64,000 nucleotides of DNA from Mariannaea sp. PMI_226 (Eukaryota > Ascomycota > Sordariomycetes > Hypocreales > Nectriaceae), in contig JANFOG010000011.1 of assembly GCA_024336345.1 (NCBI GenBank), positions 496,001 through 560,000 of the forward strand, written 5' to 3'. Below, one piece after another: positions 19,955-31,431 of the stretch. Numbering within the stretch: the stretch's first letter is position 1; each line of letters starts with the position of its first letter. Made by a program: the position numbers and the translations under genes. Below the pieces are notes generated by a model, which made no database searches, was not told the DNA's origin, and saw nothing but the letters and a program-made list of their open reading frames with translations.

Positions 19955-22561
19955 ATGGCGGCGCAGTCGACCCTGCGGCGCACTGCCGCCGAAGAGCTGC
20001 TCGCGGCCTTCATTGACAAATGGAGGGGGCGGGTTCAATCCAAACTTCGCCGGACGTCTCGAGCAACCCGGATAGCCGCAACTGTCGCCCTCGCGTTTTC
20101 CATCATCCTCAGCGCAGAGGGAGGACGGCGATGGTGGAAAAACCGGCGAGAAGAACGAGAACAAGGTCGCAAACTGGTGCGCACGAACTCATATCTACAT
20201 AACAAGGACGGATCGCGTACCATTTATGTTCCTTACAAGGATGGCACAACCAAAGTGGTCATCAGGCCGACTAAACCGCTTACTTTTGATGCGCATCGTC
20301 GCCTCTTCCTTAATCCTCCCCGCGTCTCCGGCCTTCGGGATGGTACGGTACCTTCCTCTCAAACGAAGCCAGGACTCAACCTAGCATTTCTGCATCAGTT
20401 CCTCAGCCTAATGAGCATCATGATCCCAAGATGGTCGAGTAAGGAAGCCGGCTTGCTTTTGAGCCACGGTGTCTTCCTCATGTTGAGGACATATCTTTCA
20501 TTAGTAGTTGCTCGCCTGGACGGTGCAATCGTTCGAGATCTGGTTGCTGGCAACGGTAAAGCGTTTATGCTGGGGCTCATCAAGGTAAGACTAAACCAAA
20601 TTTTAAATCCCAAACCTACGCTTACAATATATGCAGTGGTGTGGCCTTGGTGGATTCGCCTCTTATACCAATGCCATGATCAAGTTCCTTGAGTCAAAAG
20701 TCTCCATTGCGTTCCGAACTCGGCTTACACGATATATACACGATTTATATCTCAACGACAACCTGAACTACTACAAACTCTCAAACTTGGACGGTGGCGT
20801 TGGTCAATCTGCAGACCAATTCATCACGCAGGATGTGACATTGTTCTGTGCGGCAGCAGCAAATATCTATTCATCGCTTGGCAAGCCATTTGTTGATTTG
20901 TGTGTGTTCAACTATCAGCTATATCGGTCACTTGGCCCCCTGGCCCTTACCGGCCTCATGAGCAACTACTTCCTGACAGCAAGCATTTTAAGAAGGCTAT
21001 CGCCTCCCTTTGGAAAGCTCAAGGCTGTAGAAGGACGTAAAGAAGGCGACTTTCGCAGTTTGCACGCGCGCCTCATAGCCAATGCTGAGGAGGTTGCATT
21101 CTATGGCGGTGCTGAGATGGAGAAGACGTTACTAAACAAGGAATTCAAGTCACTGAAGACCTGGATGGAAGGTATTTATATGCTCAAGGTCCGATACAAC
21201 ATCCTCGAAGATTTCATTCTCAAGTACAGCTGGAGTGCCTATGGTTACCTACTATCATCCTTACCTGTCTTCCTGCCTGCGTGGGGAGGCATGGGAGGCG
21301 CAGCAGAGATGGCCGAGAATGGCCACCGTGGAGGGCGGGAACGGAATCGTATGAAGGAGTTCATCACAAACAAGCGGCTCATGCTCTCCTTGGCAGATGC
21401 TGGTGGTCGGATGATGTACTCTATCAAGGACCTGGCAGAGCTGGCTGGATATACCAGCCGTGTGTACACGCTCATCTCAACGCTTCACAGGGTGCATGCG
21501 GATGCATATCACCTGAAAAGTGGGCAAAATGAGCTCTATTCCCTCTCTGATGTTCAGGGAACAATCCAAAAGGGATTTGACGGAGTTCGGTTCGAGCAGG
21601 TGCCTGTTGTAGCACCTGGTCTCTGGCCTCAAGGGGGCGAGGAACTCCTTGAGTCCCTCTCCATTATTGTACGGAGGGGCGAGCACTTACTTGTAGGTCA
21701 AGGCTTCTTAGATCATATGTTTTCAAGCTGACCGCTGCTAGATATCCGGCCCCAACGGAGTGGGGAAGAGCGCCATTGGCAGGATCCTGGCTGGTCTGTG
21801 GCCGGTGTACCGAGGATTAGTGAGCCGACCCATGGATATTGGACAAGATGGCATCATGTTCCTGCCCCAACGACCGTATCTTAGTCCCGGGACGCTACGT
21901 GACCAAGTAATTTATCCTGACAGCCATGTGGACATGAGAGAGAAACGCAAGTCCGAAGACGATTTGAAGAGAATTCTACGTGAAGCACGGCTCGAGTATC
22001 TCCCCGACCGCGAAGGTGGATGGGACACCAGAAAGGAGTGGAAGGATGTTTTGAGCGGCGGAGAGAAACAGCGAATGGGATTTGCACGGTTGCTGTACCA
22101 TGAACCGCAATACGCAATCATTGATGAAGGCACAAGCGCTGTGTCTAGTGACGTGGAAGGTTTGTTGTATGAGACTTGCAAGGAGAAGGGTATCAGTATG
22201 TCATCCCATGTACCCTCCCCTCCCCTCCATTCATTGATAGCGAAGAGGAGAATACTGACGTGAAGAAGCTCTAATCACCATCTCCACACGGGCTTCATTG
22301 AAGAAGTACCATACATATAATCTCATCCTCGGAATGGGGGAGCGCGGGGACGAGTGGGAGTTTGAGCGAATTGGAACTGAGCGGGAGAAGATGCAAGTGG
22401 AGAAGGAGCTTCAAGAGCTCCGAGAGCGTTTGGCGCAAATTGACGAGTGGAAGAAGAGACGGGACGAGATCGAAGAGGAGCTAGCAGCGGTGTGGACAGA
22501 CCAAGGCGAGGTGCTCCCGGCGCCCGAGTGTGAAGCCGAGACGGCGGAGAAGGTGGAGTAA
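19955..22561 (+). CDS. Peroxisomal long-chain fatty acyl ABC half-transporter (ABCD/Pxa family)
   Basis: Four exons, 19955-20584, 20637-21692, 21742-22195 and 22269-22561, give 810 residues. The N-terminus carries a helix-rich region with basic patches before ABCD-type membrane segments. The family's EAA-like loop is seen as NAEEVAFYGGAEMEK. The nucleotide-binding domain has Walker A GPNGVGKSA (565-573), Q-loop FLPQRPYLSPGTLRDQVIYP, signature LSGGEKQRMGFARLL (from 666) and Walker B YAIIDE (686-691) followed by GTSAVS. The switch region reads TLITISTRASLKKYH, so the usual His is replaced by Arg if TISHR is the ancestral form. A C-terminal coiled coil (EREKMQVEKELQELRERLAQ) follows. Such half-transporters dimerise in the peroxisomal membrane and import very-long-chain acyl-CoA for beta-oxidation. 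Whether this is Pxa1 or Pxa2 cannot be settled here. Confidence 0.92.
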
Positions 22562-25500
22562 GGAAGGGCGTCTCTTATTCATAGATATAAGGTGTCTGGA
22601 GTAATGTTCTGCGCGCGAGTATTAGAAGTATATGAAGAATATGTCAGATGTTTTAGTTGGCTGCATATCGACATTCGGATCCTATCTTGGCAGGTAATTT
22701 TGAAAACAGGCTTTTTACTCATGATAGTCGTTGGTATCCGCTTTCTTGGTGCTTAGGCCTCATGATGAATGTAAGTCAATGTTTCTGGGCCAGGGGTTAT
22801 CGAGACATGTGAATAATAGCATTGTGTGAGTAGAGTATAAGAAAGACATACAGGGGTTGGGAAAAATTCCTCGTAATGCAGATGATAATGTGCCCAAGTC
22901 TTTAGAATTGCCGAGATAAGTTGCAGAGAGGATTTCGAGGTGGACGAAAGGTACGGAAGAGTGTATGTGTGAGAGAGACAAGAGGAGGAGGGAGAGGAGA
23001 GAGGAGGAGACCAGTTGGGGGTTTGACGCCATTTCCAAGGGTTAGGGTTACTGACAAACCTCGGGGCAGCAGAGCAGGAAAAAAAAAGTCAGTACACGCG
23101 TATTACGATGTTCATGATGGGCGTCATCACGTTCTGCAATGACTGTGTCTGAGAGGCATGTATGTTGATTTGCCACAGTCTGCTCTGCATGCAGCTCAGG
23201 CAGCCCCAAACCTCCAAACTGGGCAGAATCCAGTTGCAGAAGTCCCGAAATATTGAGCGGTTTTTTTTTAATTTTTTTAATTTTATTCTCTCTCTTTCTG
23301 TTTTCGCTCTCTCTGCTTTCTCTTGTTGCATTCTACCTCCACCAGTCTCTACGCATGGCCTATCGTTTTATCGCTCGTACATGCAACACAGCCCACAGCT
23401 CACAGCCCGCAGGCGTCAGCTTCTGAGAGGAACCCAAACAAACCAAAAGGCATGATGAGGAGGATACAGAATGCATAGGCAGTGTGCTGTGAAACAAGAG
23501 AATGCCTTGTTACGGATGCAACGGGAGTTTATGTTGCGACCTTGCCCCTCCTCCCTCCCAGGCCTAGGCCATGCATTCAGGCACACACAATCCCAATGGC
23601 ACACACTGTCAACCCTCCCTCCCTAATAACCCAAATTCTTTCTCTCTCTCCTCGCCTCTGTGAAGTAAACTAGGTCGGTCCAGTCCATGGGCTGCTGCGT
23701 GCGTGGGGTTGGGTGTCGGGACCTGGGTAGGTACAGTACTGTGTGGGCAATTGATTCCGTGGCCATGGGATAGACCCCTGGACCTGGTTGCCAGCCAATC
23801 AAGCTCGTGGGGCACGACTCCACGGGGCATGAGACTATTTAGCGGCAAGCATGTGCGCTAGCCACCTAACGGGCTTAGCGGACACGGCCCTGCACTGCTT
23901 GCCGGGTCTCTTCCCGCAACTGGGCGGCTTGGGCGACTGGGGAGGGAGGCAGCGGAGGAAGAGGAGGAGGAGGAGGCGGGAGGCGCACACGCAACTGAGC
24001 TGAGCACCACATCAAAAATGGGCTGAAAGTATTACCATGGTACCACCAACTCGTACGTATGTTTTCTCTGTCAGCGCGGAGAAGAGCCGAACTTTGGTGT
24101 TATTTTGCACAAAAACCATATTATTTATTATTAACAGCCAAGAAAGTTAAAAAAGATCAAAAAAACTCTTTGATTCGCCCAACGTCGGCGACGGGCTGGA
24201 CAATGTGCAGGGCGTTGGTGGCTTGGGGGTGGGCTGAAATTCCTGATATGTTCAGATGCAAGGACGTAGGTTCAGAGTAATACGGAGTAGGCTAGAACCT
24301 CTTGACGTGGACATTCTGGACAAGGGTGCTCTGGAGGAGCCCCCCGGTGGTCTTGCACATACAGTCCAGAATGTAGTCTATGTTGCGGATGCACATACTT
24401 AGTACTCTAAAAGGACATGACATGGCAGCTGGGGTTGGGGCTTCTGCTAGCTGCTTTTGGACTTTGTTTCGTTTCTTTTTCTTGTTTTCCCTTTCGGTAT
24501 GTGCAGTGCGGTGCTGTACCTTAGTCTAATGCCATGCCATGCCATGCCATGCCATGTACGGAGCAGAATATGTAGGTAGGTTGGTAGGTATGCATGTATG
24601 TTTGTTTGTTTGTTCGTACGGAGCGACTAACCCGGCATGCTACCAGGCAAATATGCACGCCCAGTGAGGCTGACTTTGCCTTCATCCTCTGTCTTCTTTC
24701 TCTCACTCCCTGCTCCGCTCGTTTCTTTTCCTCTGGTTCCACAAAGAGACCGATGACTTGCACACAGTCATTTTGGGCATGATTTCACTCTCCGTTTGAG
24801 CTGACTCCTATGCAAAGTAATCTGTATACTACTACACATACTTGAACATACTGCCTACTACATGTGTCCGGTCTCGTGTACATACAAAGTACCTAGTATT
24901 ATGTGTGCAAGCACAACAATCCATAGTCAACTAATAGCATGATATCCATGTGCAAAGTCCCTCACCACACCTCTTCTCTTTTGTGGCTTTTCGCCCTCTT
25001 CTCTTATTCCCTGCAATAAAATGAAGTAACAGGTAAACTTCAACTACCTAGGTATTCTGCCCCCAAAGCCTGACCCCATGGCACTTCCACAGGAAACAGA
25101 TCGTGAGGGGTTGTCTATCTATGATGATCATCGACCACCCACTCACACCCCTCCCACACCCTCTTTTCTTCCCACCCGTCGTCAGATGAAGGTTCCTTTT
25201 TTGCATTTTTTTTGTGCCTTTTTATTTTTTCATATGTCTGCATGTCTCTTGCCTATCCTTATCATGGCTCCATCTTGATCTCACAACCAAAGGGAAACCA
25301 GACATCAACCAAAAAGGAAAAAAAAAGTAAGAAAAACCTCCGTCCGTCTTTTTTTGCTCCTCTCTCCTGCATTCTTTTTGTCTTGCCCCTTGTCTCTCGC
25401 TCTTGGTTCTAATACCTCTTTTACTTTCTTTCTTTTTTTTGGTCCCCCTTCCTCCTCTGAGTCGAAGTTCCAATTCAATTGGGATTGCGAGAGGGTCCTA

Positions 25501-26064
25501 CCTTTGCGTCTTTCGACGTGTCGGTTGCCTCATCGACGATTCAACCACTCGTTTCTCTCACGTTTGCCTCTCCTCTCTGCTCCTCTGCTGTCCTCTCCCG
25601 CAGTCTCGGCGCTTCCGCCTCCCCGGGAGACTGTGCGGCTCAACATAGCCTCACCGTCTCTCTCCCGTCAGCCCTGAGACCGCCCCGATAGTCTCCCAAA
25701 GCGCTTACTTTCTATCTAGGTGGGTAGGTAGAAACAAAGACACAACCGACTTGGACAGCACCGGTTCCCTCATTCTTTGACTCCCCCTCCTTCATTATCT
25801 ATCATATGTCTTCGATGCTGTTTTCTTCTTCATCTCCTTCTTGCCTCTTCACCCGGCTTTATATACAGCTCTTCCCCCCCACTCTGTTCATCACTTTGTC
25901 TGCCGTCACCCCCCGGAGGGCTCGACCAGGATTCTAGAAGAACATAGCTCTACCTAGGGCTGGGGCACTGAGCAAGACTCCTAGGATCTCAGACCTCAAA
26001 ACAACTTCAAGATCAACCCAAAGGAGAGAGGAAACAATTTGGGCTCCTCTCGACGTCAGTGGCT
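22562..26064. other. Long intergenic region and promoter/leader of the next gene
   Basis: About 3.5 kb with no supportable gene. Low-complexity features include T-rich and TC-rich tracts at 23263-23330, a purine-rich GAG block near 23940-23990, an ATGCC pentanucleotide repeat at 24532-24557, TTTG repeats near 24599-24613, and mostly pyrimidine-rich sequence from about 25130 to 25900. The last part has the character of a long transcribed 5' leader of the membrane-protein gene that starts at 26065. Confidence 0.45.
24532..24557. repeat. Tandem ATGCC pentanucleotide repeat
   Basis: About five head-to-tail copies of the pentamer ATGCC (TGCCA by another phase), immediately followed by TGTACGG. 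It is a short tandem repeat in intergenic DNA. Confidence 0.85.
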
Positions 26065-27236
26065 ATGATTCGAGGTCATAGTCGCAATGCCGGCTCTCTG
26101 GGCTCCTCTCGAAGCTCACTGACCGGGGTTGGCTTCATGCCTGTCATCTCAGAGGACGAAGTCGCAACGTCGTCGTCGCCCACCAAGATTCCTGGACTCA
26201 AGCGCATGCCCCCCGTTGCGCTGCGAATCCCCCAGAAGAATCCCCGTCGCGGTTCTCCTGTATCTTCGCTAGGGAAAGGGCTTCCTCCACCATATATCCC
26301 GCCCTATGTGCTTGAGCAGTCTACAACGCAGCAGCAGCAGCAACAGCAGAATCCACCACCCACCTATCAGGAGGAGAGCTGGAAGAGTGAGGGTGATGGG
26401 CCGGAATCGCAAGCTAGCGAAAAGGTCGTAAGCCGGAGGAGGCTTGCTGATAGGTGGTGCTGCATATTGGGCACTATAGTCGCCATTCTTGTTACTATTG
26501 CTATCGGATTGGCAATTGGCCTTACAGTTGGCCTGAAGGACCAGTGAGTTGTCGCAATTCAGCCAACCACGGGGGGCAGTAAATAATTCGAGGCACAAGG
26601 GCTAATTAGAATTGATATAGTTCTCACCACGGAAACTCAAGTGGTAATGACTCAGACCAGAGTTTCCCAGCTGGATCCTTCTCCTTCAAAGCCGACCTAC
26701 AAGAGACCAGCACGAACTGCACCTCAAATCCATCCACATGGCGATGCTTTCCTTACAACATTGGCGACGCAGCTACTTTCTACTGGGTTATCACTGCCAA
26801 CGGCAGCACCAACTCCAGCTCCCCCTTCACCATATCATCCTCTGATAACCCTTTCGCCCCGTCCTTCAGCAACGTCCCACTCAAGCTTCTGGACAAAGGC
26901 GAACCTACCGAGCGTCTTCACTTCTCCTTTACCATGACAAAGAAAGTGGTTCCCTCCGGCAGCCTGTCACCATCCAACCGTGCGGCCGAGTGCAGCTTCT
27001 CGGGCACCGTCTTCGAGGCGACGATGTGGACGCGCCAGAAGGGCAAAAGCAACGTGGGGGAGCCTGATCCTGGAGACACCATCTACGGGCCGTGGCCACG
27101 CAACGTGGAAATTGTGCAGAGCAAAGAGTCGCAGCTTGGACAGCCACAATGCGAAGACAGCGATGGCAATGTCATTGCCGATGTGCAGGCCGAATCCGGG
27201 ACTTGTTCGTGCCGCTACTCCAATGTTGATGGGTAG
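26065..27236 (+). CDS. Single-pass membrane protein with proline-rich cytosolic tail (fungal family often labelled 'Tat pathway signal sequence')
   Basis: Two exons, 26065-26543 and 26642-27236, give 357 residues. The acceptor at 26641 is chosen because it is the only one that joins the frames. The N-terminal 130 residues are basic and Pro/Ser-rich: a conserved-looking start (SRSSLTGVGFMPVISEDEV), KIPGLKRMPPVALRIPQKNP, a polyglutamine run from CAG codons, and two PPxY motifs (PPPY and PPTY). One membrane helix spans about residues 132-157 (ILGTIVAILVTIAIGLAIGL). The C-terminal 200 residues carry NST/NGS-type glycosylation sites and six or more Cys (TWRCFPYNIG, AAECSFSG, CEDSDGN, GTCSCRYS), so they are probably lumenal or extracellular. 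Function is unknown. The family label is from memory of fungal annotation and is not a sign of Tat export. Confidence 0.75.
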
Positions 27237-29892
27237 GACCAACGGGGCTCCGTGAACTCGAAAACCCCCATTTGGAGATGAACACGAAATATGGTGATTG
27301 GGTTCCCTTTCCTTCCTCGTAACAAAAACATCACTTTCTCTCTTGTCCATTATAGAAGAAACATATTGTGTATATGGCGTTCAATGTATTTTTCTTTTCG
27401 ATCTGGATGAGTTATTTATGGATTGGTATCAGAAAGGGGGGATATTAATGATACCCGGCACATAACAGGAACGCGGGTCCATTGACTTACAGTATGACTC
27501 TGGCGAGGGGAAAAAATTTGGCTTCCTTTTGTATAAAAATCAAAATCTCAACGAGATGAATACATACATCCCATAAAACTACATATATATCTGACTTTCG
27601 CCTGACCATTGTGTGCAGAAACATCATGCTTTGGATCGACATCGGAATGTGCTGCCGATTGTTCTTGGCCTAGTCCCGGATTGCTGAAGATCTGGTCCAT
27701 GATTCCGCATCAAAACTGGGATCATCTGCTCAATCTGTCTACTCACTACCTCATCAATGTTTCTACAACGGTTCTGGTTTCTTCTGACGGTGGCTAGTTT
27801 CGGGGAGATGACTTGGCCTCTGGCGATATCAGCCTCTTCGAGAACTTGTTTAGTTCTGGTCCCTGGGTGCGGCGGCTTCTATGGAGGTTTCTCGGGTCTC
27901 TAGTTCTTGTTCTGGGTTGTGGCTGACCTTTCCTCTCTTTCTAGTATTCTGTTCCTGATACTGAACTTCTTGTTTGAGGCCAAGGACTGAGATCTGCCTG
28001 TCGGGTATCTCCTTCAAAGTCTGTCTCTGTTGCTCGGGGTTTTGTTACGACCAATACTGCCATCATATGGCTTTCTTCTTCAACACCTTTACTTAGAGCG
28101 CGGGTGTCGACAGGTCAGCCTACTAGCTATTATCGTACTGGTTTCCATGGCACTGGTATGGTTCAGGCTGAGGGCTCGTAGAAACCGATATCCCGGAGCG
28201 AGATCCGGCAAGGTGTTAACATATCTCCTCATCCGTATAAGAGTTTTGAGTAGAGAACTAGGCTCGGACAGGCTAGAAGATCGCTAGCTTGTGCGTTACC
28301 ATTCTCCGCGGATTGTGTGTGCCCCGCTTGAACGAGTTGTGGATGATAATTTATTGCGACTGATCTAGAAGGATAAAATGGTAGTCTCCACACTACCAGC
28401 TCGACGATATAATGTGAGTGAGAAGAACGACATTTGATGCAGATTGAGATCATGGACCTAGAGAGTTAGCCTTGATCTTGGACAGATTAGGACTGGTTCA
28501 AGTATTCTAGATCGGTTGTGGGATGTGTGCTACATGAGTTCAAGAGAAGTCTCAATGAGTTCATATATGAAGTATAAATAGAAATGATAGAAGTAGGGTT
28601 GGGACTTGGAAAAAAAAATCTCATGTATGGAGGCATGGGACCTGGTATTCATTGTGACGGAATATCATACCTTCAGCTTCCGGCTGGATGTGAAGGTATG
28701 CGTTGGGTATCCAGACAACCGCTGTAGAGCTTGACAAGCTCTAGCTGTCCGTTGGCAAAAAGGCAAAGGCCTGTTTCGTGGCCATCCATATATGTTTGGT
28801 ATCAAACTGTCATGGTACTGCTTGTGCCGGTATTCTTCGTCACTCGACAGACCGAACTTTCCGATAACGATATCGTACACACGCCACTCTAGAGCCGGAA
28901 CTTCCGCAGACGACCACGCCGTAGCCACACCCGCCAAGGATCATGGTAACTGGGACTTCCCAGGTGTGTTGAAATGTAGCGGCCTTGCTTCGTATTGGTA
29001 CCGATGAACCATGAAAACGTATTGGCATTATAACGCGGTCCGACGACCCAAGACTTCCAGGCCTCTGGTCGTGTTTCTTCAACGTAGGACATCTCTTTGA
29101 ACAGCAGTACGGGAAAAAGAGGATGTTCGAAAAGGTTGCATCGTTATTGGTAACATCCTTGGATATAAACCCAGCTGAATCGTATGGTAGGCGCCCAGGA
29201 TGGTGTTTGCGTCTCAACGCCAAGACAAGAAGAACAAGGTGCCGGCCTTTGTAGTCATGGTGGAGAGAAAGGTAATCAATATTACCACCGGCAGCATCAC
29301 GTAGGAAAAAGGACAGTTTCGCAAGTTAAAATTATCTCTGGACTGCTCAATAAGAGAGATCAATGAAAGCATAAGGTGTTGAGTTGAAGAGAGTCAGCTC
29401 TATCAGGTATCGAGCGTCGAGGGTGAACTTTTTGGGAGCTACTGCTCCGCAACTACAGTAGGTGAGTTCTAGTTAACTAATCAGAAAGACTTATTAGAGT
29501 GAGCAAAGACGGACATGTTGACAGTTACACACCCCGGTTGCCACAAGTACTTGGATTGAGGTGGAGAGCGCTCAAGAGACCAGCACATTCACATTTCCAC
29601 ATTTAGCCTCATGTCGCATATCCGGGCCGATGAGTGTGGAGTGGCATTTAGGCTAAATACCCAACGAGAGGCAAACAATGGGCCATTTCTTTCTCGTCCT
29701 TTGGAGCGGCCTCTCTTCGGATCAGGATAAAATGGCTTGAAACGCTTAATAACCGCAGGCAAGTTGGCATCACTTACATGGTAAATTCTTTCTTCAGCTC
29801 CAAGGGTGGCTATTATTCCCTTTTATCCCCTTACCAAGCAGACCAGATGACTAGGGAACCTTGCGTTTTTTTGCCTCTCTTGTCCTTGTTCT

Positions 29893-29913
29893 TCTCTCTC
29901 TCTCTCTCTCTCT
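29893..29913. repeat. TC dinucleotide microsatellite
   Basis: About ten uninterrupted TC units followed by a T run. Confidence 0.85.
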
Positions 29914-31278
29914 TTTTTTCTTCATTTCCCTTTTTATCCCCGGATTGCCTACTCCTTGCTCCCCCCAGGTTCAATATTTTTCGTCTTTATCCCCCAATAT
30001 CCACCGGAGACTACTGTATGGTGTTGGGGGCCCAACTCTTCCTTTCAGTCTGCCGCATCAATCACAGCGAGAGAATTTCCCATGTTCAACCCACTTGGTA
30101 CTCAGTCTCGGGTAAGGTGGGTATAAACGCACAAATGGGCGTCTGCCCGGGGAGGGGGGGGGGACACCTGTACTGTACAGTAACATTGTTTCTTCGAATT
30201 CTTTCGAAACAATCCAGGGACCTCCAGGGACCTCCAAAGACAACCCAACAGTAAGAGCATATACTATCTAGTAGCAACAACAACCCTACCCACCCTGCTA
30301 AAAGGCGGGGTGTGCGTGCGTGTGCGTGTTCCATCTATGACTGAGCCTGGATTGGCCTTACTAGTCCAAGGGCGACGTCGTAGGGGACCTGCATGAGAAT
30401 CTAACGGGCCGCCATACCAGAGAATTCTATATTGTAATATGTCATGACCTTGTAGCAACGGAAGACAAGTCATTTCTGGCGTAGATCCATGGCCGCTTCC
30501 CCCCGGCCCACGTCTAGCGCTGCAGCGGAGATGTGTTATCGTGCTGCCCACGGCTTTTCAACTGCTTTCCTTTGGCTCAAACTGGGCTACCTTGCATAAG
30601 TAGGGAACGGAATAAATAGTATCTTGCCTGTCGTTCGCACCGTGCTGCCCGGTGACGAGAAAAGCACTTGGTTGGATGACGCAGACAGTGTTCAAACCCA
30701 TCGTCATTATCTGCAAGAACTGTGTATGTTCCCTCCCATGGGCGATAGAAAAGTCGTACTATCTGAGACACATATCAATCAACTCAAATGATAAGTCAAC
30801 CATGGGATACCAAGAATCGTCTTCCTGGGGGTTCTAGTCTCCCTCTCTGCCCCCCTCCCCACCTCCTCTAATGACTTCTCCCACCGCCGGTCCGGATGAA
30901 TTGCATGAAATCCCTACCCCACAAAAGCGGCACTGGCCTTCTTCCCTCTAGCTAGGACCCAACTTAATAGGGTGAGGGAGCGAATCGGTGTGACTACCTT
31001 GCGTACGCAAGTCATTCTATTCACAGACTGTTGGTATCGTGTCTACACCTACACCCCTAGCTAGCTGAGAGCTCTCTCTCTTTTGTCCCATCTCGTCCTG
31101 CTGTTGCCATGACGCTTGATCCGACAACCCAGGCTAACCCCTCCCCCATCTCGGCGCACTTTTACCTCATGGCCATCTTCTCGAACGGCCGACTGATGTG
31201 GGTTGGTGTCTGGCTATCAACAAACAAACACCGTACCATGACGGGGGGCCGGTGGGAAAATGGGAAGCTGGGCGACGA

Positions 31279-31286
31279 CATAAATA
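31279..31286 (+). promoter_or_regulatory. Likely TATA box of the aldo-keto reductase gene
   Basis: CATAAATA lies about 150 bases upstream of the start codon and is followed by a long CT-rich leader, the usual arrangement for a highly expressed fungal gene. Confidence 0.45.
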
Positions 31287-31431
31287 CTCCATCATGCCTC
31301 CTACTCCCTCCATCTCTTTCTATTTTCCCGTTCCTTTCCCTCTCCTCATCTACCATTGCTCATAATCTATAACTTCTCACTTTCTTCTTCTCTCCTTCTC
31401 ACCTCCCTCACACAACAAACTACCGCCCATC

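Larger units (their letters stand above)
27237..31431. other. Long gene-poor region
   Basis: About 4.2 kb. No complete gene is supportable. Minus-strand sequence at about 28660-29270 has coding-like segments in shifting frames (see findings). A CT microsatellite lies at 29893-29913, a duplicated CAGGGACCTC unit near 30215-30234, and TC-rich leader sequence precedes the xylose-reductase-like gene from about 31290. Confidence 0.4.

Noticed and set aside
27600..28290. Possible genes in the 27.6-28.3 kb stretch
   Set aside because: Short frames with hydrophobic pieces exist, but no combination gives a start, consistent splicing or a recognisable domain.
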